From the NCBI GenBank assembly GCA_916610825.1, contig OU744447.1, positions 33,977,073-34,041,072 on the forward strand: 64,000 nt of DNA, given 5' to 3'. The notes below the pieces were generated by a model. The model had not been told where the DNA came from, ran no database searches, and saw only the letters and a program-made list of their open reading frames with translations. The position numbers and the translations under genes were made by a program. This document shows, piece by piece, positions 1-9,261 of this stretch (the stretch's first letter is position 1; every line of letters starts with the position of its first letter). Origin of the DNA: Haliclystus octoradiatus (Eukaryota; Cnidaria; Staurozoa; Stauromedusae; Haliclystidae).

Positions 1-2018
1 ATAATGATATATTGAAGAGTTGGAAGTACTTTGATATAGTGAATTAATTGCATAGAAATCCATATGATTCTCAAATTTAGAAATGTAAAGGACTCTTTTT
101 GATACGTTTATGCCATGAATAACTAAACTGAATCAGTACTCTGCCGGCCTGCTGCAAATCAATAGGCACAGCACATCACAAGGCCTGCATTTGAACATTT
201 ACCTCTGTACAATGCCCAACCACCTGGTTGTAGTGACCACGTTTGCCATACCTTCGAAAGGCAGCTATGTATTCCAATGTATTTCTGGAAATTGTGTTCG
301 TAAGTTGTCTACTACGTCGCTGCATGCATGGTCATTGCTAATTTTTAATTTTTCCTTTTCGCTTTCAGGAAGTTTGTTTGGATGTGTATTTCTGCGCAAT
401 CTCAGCTGCCTTATTCATAAACGCTTCCAAAGAATATCTGATTGCTGTTGTCTGTGTCTGTTGTCTCCATTTTTATTTGTTTTCCCCTCTCAGTAACCTA
501 TATCTACTCAAGGTTTGATGCGTATCTGCTGCTTCTAGTGATTGTTGTTCTTATTAGTCGAATCAACTTCCCGCGAGTGCCGCCCTTATGCGATTGGCGT
601 ATCCCTAAGCAACGGGTACCATCGAACGTCACAATCACATCGAATGATCGGCCTACAAGTCGTGTCGAATGATTTGATGCAGAAAATGTTGCAGAACGTA
701 TCGAAACGAAAACAGAAACTTAATTAACAGTAATTGCTACGAAAGCGGTACATCGTCAACAGTATAGCCGTTTACATTGATAGTGCATTATATATTAACC
801 ATCAAGCTATACATTTGTACACTGCCGCCGCAACCTAGATATGGATTTACAGAATGTACGATGAAACCATCATATAATTATATAGCTACCAAGGAGTGGA
901 TATAATCGCATATGCATTGAATGCCTTTAAAATTATTGCAATAGTTAAATACTAATGGCACGGAACAATCTCTCTGTCACTTCACCGTAATATTGGCAGC
1001 GTATCAAATTTAGAAACCTACATAAAAACAGAGCTGAGAGAGTGACGGTCGCTTACTTGCAATTTAATTACGAGAGACTTCTATCGACTGGGAAAGTAAA
1101 TGTCTACATAATTGTATAGAATTTAATCAAATTTGAATCTACAATCTTAAATGTTCATCAACCGTATACATGCCTGGCTTCAGAGTTTACTACCTGAGTT
1201 GTGCGACCAACATGAAAAACATGCAGGCCCTGCACTTCGATTACGACGGTACTCATGAAGATCGAAGGAAGGCCACTTAATTGAACAACATGCCGTGACA
1301 AGTACGTATGTGTTCTTTGTTTTGTAGCCTGGTTGATCGGTAAAGTTTTCACGCGGCCAATTTATTTCAAGCAATAAATTGATACCACTCGTACTTACGA
1401 AGTGCCGGTCCTTGAAAGTTTTATGTTAGGCCGGATAATGCCGTTCGCACCCACATAGGGTAACTGACTTGCCTCGAAGGTTCTACTGAAACATGTGCTT
1501 GTTAGCATGCACCTGTAATAATCTTCAAAATATATGCCACTAATGCCATCGGACAGTGACGGATCGACCCCGCGGTATACGTACGTGATCAGAGTGACAG
1601 AATTCTAATGCCCTGTATAGGCATGTCAAACTAGCTATGAAACTTCGTCAACGCACCATCATACGATTAACTAGTTGAATTCAGTATGATAGTGGTCAAT
1701 TGGTACATGTTCAAAGGCGTTTGAGTGTATTTGGCGTGGAAATATTGAAGGGAACAAATGTTAGGGGTCATAACGGGGAAGTGATGTAGAGAGAAAAAGC
1801 CATCGTTTTCGGCATACAATGTGTTCACCTGGATTCAAGTAACTGATACCGAAAGCCAACAACGGGTTCTTGTGTGCAGAATAGTCTTCACATCTTTAAT
1901 TGTCGATATTAGATAAGAATGTGTTGAATTTGTGTGTCGAAAAAGCACAGTTGTGTTAAAAATGAGAGTGAAATCAGTTGCGAGCCTCTGTCTTCAAGAC
2001 GGTCCGCCTCGTAGCCAG
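1..2018. other. Spacer upstream of unit 1 H1
   Basis: AT-rich, non-coding as far as I can see. It repeats before every H1. Open frames of 60-101 codons are short, overlap each other in several frames and mostly start at non-ATG codons. The only gene-like signal is a well-formed candidate 69-bp intron at 300-368. Confidence 0.6.
300..368 (+). other. Candidate mini-intron in spacer
   Basis: Starts GTAAGT and ends in a long pyrimidine tract with TTTCAG, with a CTAAT branch-like motif about 15 bp upstream of that tract. Same signals occur in the other spacers at 13556-13624, 25041-25109, 36531-36599, 45716-45784 and 60062-60130. Flanking sequence gives no recognisable protein, so this may be chance or part of a non-coding transcript. 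Confidence 0.25.
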
Positions 2019-2128
2019 TATATAAACAAGAGTTCTGTTGGCGCGAGGGCATTTCACTTTAAAGCAAAACGTTAAACGACACAGTTATCTCATATCTTGT
2101 TTATCAATTTTACTTGAAATTTTTCATC
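2019..2128 (+). promoter_or_regulatory. H1 promoter core and 5' UTR, unit 1
   Basis: TATATAAAC TATA box at 2019-2027, then an E2F-like TTGGCGCGA at 2038-2046. Transcription should start near 2050, giving a leader of about 80 nt before the ATG at 2129. The start site is inferred from TATA spacing. Confidence 0.7.
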
Positions 2129-2695
2129 ATGGTTAGTTCCCCATCAAAGAAAGTAGCAAAAAAGACTGCCAGTAAAGCATCGCTTCACCCAACGTACAAC
2201 GAAATGATCCAGAAGGCGATCGCAGCGCTGAAAGAGAGGAATGGCGCGTCGAGACAGAAAATTGCCAGCTACATTGTTAGTAATTACACTGGTCTAGGAG
2301 AGCCAAGTAGCGTTACTGCACCACTTCGAAGGGCACTTGTCAAGGCTCTTGCCGCTGGCACAATCATCAACACGAAAGGAACAGGAGCAAGTGGCCGTTT
2401 TAAATTGGCCAACGTTCCCAAACCAGCAGCAGCGAAGAAGAGTCCCGCAAAAAAGAAGGCAGCTGTTGCAGCCAAACCAAAAGCATCTACTGCTGCCAAG
2501 AAGACGACCAGTGTAAAGGCTGCTGCTAAAAAGTCACCAGCCAAACGCAAGCCAAAGAGCAAGGTCGCTAAGAAAACCGCCAAGTCCCCCAAAAAAGTGA
2601 AGCCTGTGGCCAAAGGCAAGGCAGCTGCAAGCAAAACCAAGAAAGCCAGCAAGTCTCCTGCCAAGAAATCCAGCAAAGCAGCATCGAAGAAATAA
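2129..2695 (+). CDS. H1: Linker histone H1
   Basis: Linker histone of 188 residues that binds the nucleosome dyad and linker DNA in the nucleus. Residues 1-17 form a short basic N-tail. Residues 18-93 are the winged-helix globular domain, ending in the typical GTGASGRFKL strand. Residues 94-188 form a Lys/Ala/Ser/Pro-rich tail. Four SPxK motifs lie at about 105, 136, 153 and 176; these are family-typical DNA-binding and CDK-phosphorylation sites. The ATG at 2129 is chosen over an in-frame TTG five codons upstream because it gives a normal H1 N-terminus and animal genes use ATG. The gene is intronless. A TATA box lies 110 bp upstream and a histone stem-loop 30 bp past the stop. H3 converges on it from the right, with the 5S-like gene between them. 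Confidence 0.97.
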   Translation: MVSSPSKKVAKKTASKASLHPTYNEMIQKAIAALKERNGASRQKIASYIVSNYTGLGEPSSVTAPLRRALVKALAAGTIINTKGTGASGRFKLANVPKPAAAKKSPAKKKAAVAAKPKASTAAKKTTSVKAAAKKSPAKRKPKSKVAKKTAKSPKKVKPVAKGKAAASKTKKASKSPAKKSSKAASKK

Positions 2696-2724
2696 TTCAG
2701 AAAGTGTCTGTCTTCCAACAAAAC

Positions 2725-2740
2725 GGCTTTTTTCAAAGCC
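2725..2740 (+). terminator. Histone 3' stem-loop (H1, unit 1)
   Basis: GGCTTT / AAAGCC stem with TTTC loop, flanked by ACCA. In animals this RNA hairpin binds SLBP and directs non-polyadenylated 3' end formation. A purine-rich AAGTGAAGGA stretch follows, as expected of the U7-pairing downstream element. Confidence 0.93.
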
Positions 2741-2971
2741 ACCAAATTAAGTGAAGGATGCCATCTATGCTTGTCTCCCCCGATTATTGTTGTCTGTTTA
2801 CAAAATAATGTCTGTTTGATTCATATTTATCGACACTTGATAGTTGGTAATTTTAAGTGACCCTATTCTAATTCTACAACTACAAATTAGCCTATTATAA
2901 GTGACACTTGGTGCTGTTCTTAGGTTTGGCAATGATACAAGTTTAAGTAGTAAAGTTTGTACCTTACTGTT

Positions 2972-3089
2972 GTCTACGACCATATCACTGAGAATGATCC
3001 GGTTCTCGTCCGATCCCCGAAGACAAACTCAGTCGAGCCCACTCAGTAGCGATATGGGTGACCGATTGCGAACAATGGGTGCCGTAGAC
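2972..3089 (+). rRNA. 5S rRNA-like gene, unit 1
   Basis: A 118-nt segment that aligns end to end with animal 5S rRNA. It begins GTCTACGACCATATCAC, has CCGGTTCTCGTCCGATC near 28-44 and GGGTGACC at 85-92, and ends GGGTGCCGTAGAC. A run of six T follows (3090-3095), a Pol III terminator. Helix I pairs 1-7 with 112-118; helix II pairs 16-21 with 57-62; helix III pairs 29-31 with 46-48; helix IV pairs 78-82 with 94-98 plus 85-86 with 91-92; helix V pairs 66-70 with 105-109. The A-box and C-box regions differ from the usual consensus at many sites, but the helices are kept. It could be a genuine diverged 5S gene, a variant 5S, or a 5S-derived RNA. It lies between the convergent H1 and H3 genes, on the H1 strand. 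Confidence 0.8.
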
Positions 3090-3095
3090 TTTTTT

Positions 3096-3495
3096 CATTT
3101 ATTTTTTTATTATTTTATATTTTCTCCATATATCTTCCATATCAATTAACAAATATTATACAAGGATTTCAGTGCCAACGACATTTTATTAACCACAGTA
3201 TTACCCTGTCTGGCTCATTTTAGTAGCCATGCTACCGTAACTAGGACGTAACTAACCTAGCAGAACGACGCCTATATAGAGATGGGACATCACATTAGCC
3301 TGTAATTTATTGTTTTGGTAGCACTGCATTATACTTCAAGAATGACATATACTGGCTTAGTAATTATGTATAGAACAATAACCTGAGAAGTAATCATGAT
3401 AGGCAGTTACTGTGACAGAGATTTAATAAGATCTATTTAGTTGGAGTAATATCAAGGCAGACAGAGCAAAAATGATCAACTTTATTTGATTTGGT
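3096..3495. other. 5S-H3 intergenic region, unit 1
   Basis: AT-rich 3' flank without a recognisable gene. On the minus strand it holds the H3 downstream region, including an AATAAA at 3481-3486 just past the H3 stem-loop. Confidence 0.5.
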
Positions 3496-3511
3496 GGCTT
3501 TGAAAAAAGCC
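3496..3511 (-). terminator. Histone 3' stem-loop (H3, unit 1)
   Basis: Reverse complement reads GGCTTTTTTCAAAGCC then ACCAAAT. It lies 30 bp past the H3 stop. AATAAA follows within 15 bp, a possible backup polyadenylation signal. Confidence 0.93.
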
Positions 3512-3541
3512 GGTTTTTGCAGGCACTAGAATATAGAAGAT

Positions 3542-4648
<1,107 letters not shown>

Positions 4649-4680
4649 TTTCACTGCTTACACAGTGCTCACTTATACCC

Positions 4681-4696
4681 GGCTTTTTTCAAAGCC
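4681..4696 (+). terminator. Histone 3' stem-loop (H4, unit 1)
   Basis: GGCTTTTTTCAAAGCC followed by ACCAAATC, 33 bp past the stop. AGTCAGAGAA downstream is a plausible U7-pairing element. Confidence 0.93.
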
Positions 4697-5483
4697 ACCA
4701 AATCAAGTCAGAGAATTGTTTGATTGCTGTTTTGTGTCATGCGTTATATTTTGTCTCGTTGCATATAAAGTAGTTTAGGTTGATCTGAAAGTAAATGACT
4801 GAAATGAAAAGTTATCGGATCCTAACGCGGCATACTACTAACTTATTACACATGTTTCGTGTTACTGTACCTATCTTCCGGGCGGGCGGGGTGTCAGAAT
4901 ATCCGCGGAAATTTCAATGTTTATATAATTTTTGTAAAGCACCTATCCAAGAACCAATAACGAGGCATGTATTGCATGTAACTTGAAGTACGTACTCGTA
5001 TATTCTGTACATATCAGGCAGTGAAATCTGATTTTTTAATATTGATTACGGAAACCGTACCGGATAATAAAATGCCTTCGTTAGATTAATTACGACTGCT
5101 GCGATCAGTTATATTCCAGTGAGCAATTCGTTCAGTGCAAATAATTGTTGTCATCCTTATTGTATCACCGCATGTCATTAGTTCACAAGTCAATGGAATG
5201 CTAATAATATAGTTATTATATCAATCAATCAGTAGTGGCGGACACCGGATCGGAAAATAGAATACTGTTTGTGTTCAACGTCATTATAAATAAAATCATT
5301 GGTCAACATACCAGGATCAGACAGATGTGGGGAGGAAGGAGACATATACACACACACACACAACATACGCAGATATAGACGGCCTAAGACACGGTACACG
5401 CATGCAATAATTGAAACATTACGACAATAGATAAAACGATAAAATTGTGACAACGCAATATGTTTTCTTTGCTTAGATTTGGT
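4697..5483. other. H4-H2B convergent intergenic region, unit 1
   Basis: About 790 bp between two 3' ends. It holds a (CA)n tract near 5348-5361 and a GC-rich CCGGGCGGGCGGGG patch near 4879-4892. I see no gene. Confidence 0.5.
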
Positions 5484-5499
5484 GGCTTTGAAAAAAGCC
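5484..5499 (-). terminator. Histone 3' stem-loop (H2B, unit 1)
   Basis: Minus-strand GGCTTTTTTCAAAGCC, then ACCAAATC. AGCAAAGAAAAC follows, a textbook-like U7 downstream element. Confidence 0.94.
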
Positions 5500-5526
5500 G
5501 GGTTATAGGACTGACGAGTAGACAGT

Positions 5527-5934
5527 CTACTTGCTGCTGGTGAATTTGGTGACGGCCTTGGTGCCTTCACTGACTGCATGTTTGGCCAACTCTCCGGGCA
5601 AGAGGAGACGGACTGCTGTTTGGATTTCCCTCGATGTGATGGTTGACTTTTTGTTGTACAAAGCCAAACGAGATGCCTCGGCAGCAATACGCTCGAAGAT
5701 GTCATTGACAAATGAGTTCATGATGTTCATTGCCTTGCTAGCGATTCCAGTGTCGGGATGTACTTGTTTGAGAACCTTGTAAATGTAGATGGAGTAACTC
5801 TCACGTCTCTTGCGGTGGCGTTTTGATTTTTCTCCTGGTGCTTTACCTTTCTTGCCGATACCGGCCTTCTTCTCTCCCTTCTTGGCGACTTTAGGTGCCT
5901 GCTTTCCTCCTTTGGCTGCTGCAGCGTCAGACAT
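5527..5934 (-). CDS. H2B: Histone H2B
   Basis: Core histone of 135 residues, partner of H2A. Residues 1-38 are a Lys/Gly/Ala-rich tail. The basic [15 protein letters not shown] repression-type segment leads into the histone fold. The C-terminal helix ends [13 protein letters not shown], whose AVTK lysine corresponds to the conserved ubiquitination site (human K120). Phe replaces the common Tyr in the last residues (KFTSSK). The tail is about ten residues longer than in vertebrate H2B. It is divergent from H2A across 344 bp. Confidence 0.97.
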   Translation of the reverse strand: MSDAAAAKGGKQAPKVAKKGEKKAGIGKKGKAPGEKSKRHRKRRESYSIYIYKVLKQVHPDTGIASKAMNIMNSFVNDIFERIAAEASRLALYNKKSTITSREIQTAVRLLLPGELAKHAVSEGTKAVTKFTSSK

Positions 5935-6278
5935 GATTTAATCAATAAGTTGCAAAACTAACAACGATAAACAAGTGATCCTGTGTAGGCTGGTGTTGTG
6001 AACAACTGAAGTTTATCGTTTCGCGCGCGGCTTCTTGTATTTGAGCCCTGGAGAGAGTAGGCTCGAAATTGGCGCGAATCGAAACAACAGATCGGGTGCT
6101 CATTGAAATTGCTTTCCAGTACGTCGGGATGGCCTAGAACAATAGACATAGCTTTTTCGAGCCTTCTCATTACTATTTCAGGCGCGCAGCCCCAAGCCGG
6201 AGTCATTCACAACATTGAACTCAAAGCAAACGTTTGTCGTAGATTTATCTGTAAACCTACTTCATTAATTTTCTCATC
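5935..6278. promoter_or_regulatory. H2B/H2A bidirectional promoter, unit 1
   Basis: 344 bp between divergent ATGs. E2F-like TTTCGCGCGCGG at 6019-6030 and ATTGGCGCGAAT at 6068-6079. A TATA-like TCAAATACAAG on the minus strand (about 6033-6043) fits H2B. No clear TATA is seen for H2A. Confidence 0.68.
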
Positions 6279-6665
6279 ATGTCTGGACGTGGTAAAGGCG
6301 GTAAAGCAAAATCAAAGCCTAAATCGAGATCATCTCGTGCTGGTCTGCAATTTCCAGTTGGTCGTGTTCATCGTATTCTTCGTAAGGGTAACTACGCGAA
6401 ACGAGTTGGAGCTGGTGCACCAGTTTACTTGGCCGCTGTTCTCGAATATTTGTCTGCTGAAATCCTCGAGTTAGCAGGTAATGCTGCCCGTGACAACAAG
6501 AAGAGCCGTATTATCCCTCGCCATTTGCAATTGGCTGTGAGGAACGACGAAGAGTTAAACAAACTGTTGTCTGGAGTAACCATTGCCCAAGGTGGTGTTT
6601 TGCCCAACATCCAGGCTGTTCTTCTGCCAAAGAAGACCGAAGCCAAAGCAGCCAAGAAAGCATAA
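6279..6665 (+). CDS. H2A: Histone H2A
   Basis: Canonical H2A of 128 residues. The tail [16 protein letters not shown] is followed by the histone fold, starting [12 protein letters not shown]. The acidic-patch NDEELNKLL and [14 protein letters not shown] docking region are present. No SQ[DE][YF] C-terminus, so it is neither H2A.X nor H2A.Z. The L1 loop reads NYAKRVGAG, with Lys where most animals have Glu (human E41). It is the last gene of the quintet; the long spacer follows its stem-loop. Confidence 0.97.
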   Translation: MSGRGKGGKAKSKPKSRSSRAGLQFPVGRVHRILRKGNYAKRVGAGAPVYLAAVLEYLSAEILELAGNAARDNKKSRIIPRHLQLAVRNDEELNKLLSGVTIAQGGVLPNIQAVLLPKKTEAKAAKKA

Positions 6666-6700
6666 GCTCCGTCTACATCATGGCTCAACGTCATCAAACC

Positions 6701-6716
6701 GGCTTTTTTCAAAGCC
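6701..6716 (+). terminator. Histone 3' stem-loop (H2A, unit 1)
   Basis: GGCTTTTTTCAAAGCC then ACCAAATTCAGCAAAG, 35 bp past the stop. Confidence 0.93.
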
Positions 6717-7487
6717 ACCAAATTCAGCAAAGTAACAACCTGTTAGCGATTGTCTTTCTTGTAGTCATTTTATTTTGCCTTGAACTATTTTAATTTAATT
6801 TTGACCAACCTAGTATGCGTTTGCACAGTACACTACTGTAATCTAGGACACCCCTAACGCGCCGTATTCTAGATTCCCCCTTCAACGCGACCCTCGATTC
6901 CAAAACAGTGCGTTAGCCTCTATGCGTCAACCTCGTCTATAGCTTCAATAAACATGGACGTCTTATAGATAGCAATATCCCTAATGGATAATTTGATTTG
7001 CATTTCACGACAATGCAAGCCTTTAACCAGTTATTGGTGTTCATACTTTTAAATGCGTTGATCCAAGTTGGACGAAAGGATGGGATCTTTAATACTATAT
7101 TCTGGGTTTGTCGACTGCTGTGCATGGCATGGAGTAAACAGTCTGTATGCACTATTTTGACTCCTTGATCAGCTTGTCCAGGCTGCCAGCTACGTCCACA
7201 TGTCAGGTATGAATACAATTAACTAAACATGACAGTAGCCCACTGGAGTAGACTAGCTAATAGGCCCCATAATGTGGAGATCGATCGATTCTATTTCAAT
7301 TCTACATGTGCAATTTTCCTAATCAATCATAGCTTTTTAAATCTGCAAACCTGCGTAGGCCTATGTTGTACAGAATTGAAATCAATATAGCTAGTGTCAT
7401 ATTGTTGAACAGCTGATCCTCGTAACGGGAAATGGCAATTGCCGCTACACAAGCGTGTCCTTACAGCTCTGATTGTTAGTAGGCTAT
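6717..7487. other. Proximal spacer, unit 1
   Basis: Non-coding AT-rich spacer, same in all complete units. The longest open frame (93 codons, minus strand) is not recognisable and is broken by an 18-bp deletion in unit 5. Confidence 0.5.
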
Positions 7488-7491
7488 ATAG

Positions 7492-7784
7492 TGATGAGAA
7501 CTGTAGAATTATGTTGAAGAAATAATAATAACAACGTAGGTTGAATTGATTTGTATGGTATATTTCTTCTTATGGATAATAATATTAATTCCAAGTTGAC
7601 ATGTTGATAGTAGACTGTACATTAAGTTCTCATAGTTTTCATAGTTTTCATTTACTGTATTTATAGTGTTTAGATAAATGCTAGAAGCTGCTAGATCATG
7701 CATGGTCATTGTGAGTCATGCAGGGAGTCATGTAGGTTCTCCTATGTTCTAGAATGTTCTAGATGGTTCAGGAAGGTTCCTACA
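7492..7784 (-). repeat. 3' LTR of the unit 1 retroelement
   Basis: I see no difference from the 5' LTR at 8965-9257. The heat-shock-type array lies at 7746-7780 and the TATA box at 7658-7666. Confidence 0.82.
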
Positions 7785-8138
7785 TAACTCCCCCCGCCAG
7801 ATGGCGGAGCCATAAATAAAAATGCATGATATAGGCTAAAAATGAGAAAGATTAATGCTTTAATATATGCTAAATTGTAAATAATAAATGTATGTAAATA
7901 TAAATGTAAGTAATTATGGCATAGTAGAAGCTATTAATGAAGGTTTTAGATATGCTTATAGACTAATTGCATAACAGTTAATGAGAAAATTCATTACAAT
8001 TTTGGTGCATACCAATTTGTTTAATTGCTTTGGATTTCCAGAAAAAGAAATTTTCATACAAGTGTTATATTTGGTTTAATTTCAGTTTCTTCTATGAGCT
8101 TGGTAATCTTCAATGTTTCTTTTATAGTCATATTTTTT

Positions 8139-8378
8139 GCTTGTGAGTTTGATGAATTCAGTATTTTCTTGAGTTGTTGCCTATTCTTGTGTGCTTGATT
8201 AATTCAGTATTTTCTTGAGTTGTTGCTTATTCTTGTGTGTTTGATGAATTCATTATTTCTTGAGTTGTTGCTTATTCTTGTGTGCTTGATTAATTCAGTA
8301 TTTTCTTGAGTTGTTGCTTATTCTTGTGTGTTTGATGAATTCAGTATTTTCATGAGTTGTTGCTTATTCTTGTGTGTT
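8139..8378. repeat. 46-bp tandem repeat array inside the LTR element
   Basis: About five imperfect copies of a 46-bp unit containing TTGAGTTGTTGCTTATTC and GATGAATTCAGTATTTTC. T/G-rich simple repeats around TTCCATTTCTTGTG follow at 8600-8720. No coding potential. Confidence 0.75.
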
Positions 8379-8884
8379 CAGTTTTAAACTCTGTTGTGTG
8401 TTCTAGTGTGTTTCTTATAGTTCGTTTAGTATTCTTAGTGTGTTCATTGTGTTTCAATATTTAAAAGTTTTATGATGTTGGAATGTCCAATGTTTAGTGT
8501 TCAATATTTAAAAGTTCCAAAATGTTGGAATGTTCAATGATTTATGTTCAGTATTTTAAAATCTTACTTTTTTAGTTCAGTCTCTTCAGTTTTGGGTAAT
8601 CCAATTCCTTGTGTTCAGTTCCATTTCTTGTGCTTATTTCCATTTCTCGTGTGTAGTTCCATAGTTCCACTCTTGTGTTTAGTTCCATTTCTTGTGTTTA
8701 GTTCCATTTCTTGTGTTTTCTGCGTATTTTGATTAGTTACGTAAAATGCCATTGTTCTTCAGTGTGAAAATCAATCTAGTTATATTGTTTTTGATGCCGC
8801 GGTCGTGAATAAATGTTGTGTTCAATTCCATGTTGTAATAAAATATTTGTTATGAAGATTATTCATAATTAGTTGTTTTTGTAA

Positions 8885-8971
8885 TTCGACGGACCAATTG
8901 ATGAGTTGTTCTTATAGTTCGACGGACCAATTGATGAGTTGTTCTTATAATTCGACGGACCAATTGATGAG
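8885..8971 (-). repeat. Three tandem copies of the LTR-end/primer-binding segment
   Basis: A 33-bp unit repeated at 8885, 8918 and 8951. Each copy contains the last seven bases of the LTR (CTCATCA on the minus strand) plus the primer-binding-like TGGTCCGTCGAA. The third copy runs into the real LTR. Confidence 0.8.
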
Positions 8972-9257
8972 AACTGTAGAATTATGTTGAAGAAATAATA
9001 ATAACAACGTAGGTTGAATTGATTTGTATGGTATATTTCTTCTTATGGATAATAATATTAATTCCAAGTTGACATGTTGATAGTAGACTGTACATTAAGT
9101 TCTCATAGTTTTCATAGTTTTCATTTACTGTATTTATAGTGTTTAGATAAATGCTAGAAGCTGCTAGATCATGCATGGTCATTGTGAGTCATGCAGGGAG
9201 TCATGTAGGTTCTCCTATGTTCTAGAATGTTCTAGATGGTTCAGGAAGGTTCCTACA
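8965..9257 (-). repeat. 5' LTR of the unit 1 retroelement
   Basis: On the minus strand it contains, in order, the heat-shock-type array (9219-9253), AP-1-like TGACTCA just after it, and a TATA box CTATAAATA at 9131-9139. This is the layout of a functional U3 promoter. Confidence 0.82.
9219..9253 (-). promoter_or_regulatory. Heat-shock-element array in the LTR
   Basis: Seven contiguous 5-bp units alternating nTTCn and nGAAn in perfect phase; six are perfect and the fourth reads AGATG. An eighth in-phase gTTCt lies 10 bp upstream on the plus strand (9209-9213). This is the binding pattern of trimeric HSF. It sits about 80 bp upstream of the LTR TATA box in the minus orientation. Confidence 0.75.
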
Positions 9258-9261
9258 ATAG

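Larger units (their letters stand above)
7492..9257 (-). mobile_element. Non-autonomous LTR retrotransposon with heat-shock-type LTR
   Basis: 1,766-bp insertion absent from the other units. Two identical 293-bp direct repeats (7492-7784 and 8965-9257) bound a 1,180-bp interior. The 4-bp target duplication ATAG lies at 7488-7491 and 9258-9261; the empty site is CTATATAGTAATATG in unit 2. On the minus strand the LTR runs TGTAGGAACC to CTCATCA (TG...CA). A primer-binding-like TGGTCCGTCGAA follows the 5' LTR after two bases (8951-8962). A purine tract GGCGGGGGGAG precedes the 3' LTR (7788-7798). Together these fix the orientation. No gag or pol open frame exists in the interior, so it must have moved using another element's enzymes. 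Identical LTRs imply a recent insertion. Confidence 0.85.

Noticed and set aside
2114..2128. Five-residue N-terminal extension of H1
   Set aside because: It would need a TTG start; ATG at 2129 gives a normal H1 N-terminus.
2284..2745. 153-codon open frame antisense to H1, in every unit
   Set aside because: It is the complement of the Lys/Ala-rich H1 tail; its Leu/Phe/Ala composition simply mirrors Lys and Ala codons. Shadow frame.
5229..5711. 160-codon minus-strand frame overlapping the H2B 3' half
   Set aside because: Out-of-frame shadow of H2B running into the 3' intergenic region; disrupted in unit 5.
6841..6905. tRNA-like B-box (CCTCGATTCC) downstream of H2A
   Set aside because: No matching A box, no cloverleaf and no T-run terminator.
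8139..8378. CRISPR-like array
   Set aside because: Continuous imperfect 46-bp tandem repeat without unique spacers, in a eukaryotic retroelement.
8885..8990. Hammerhead ribozyme (retrozyme) suggested by TGATGAG near the LTR edge
   Set aside because: No GAAA box or compatible three-stem layout on either strand, and the T replaces the required C of CTGATGA.
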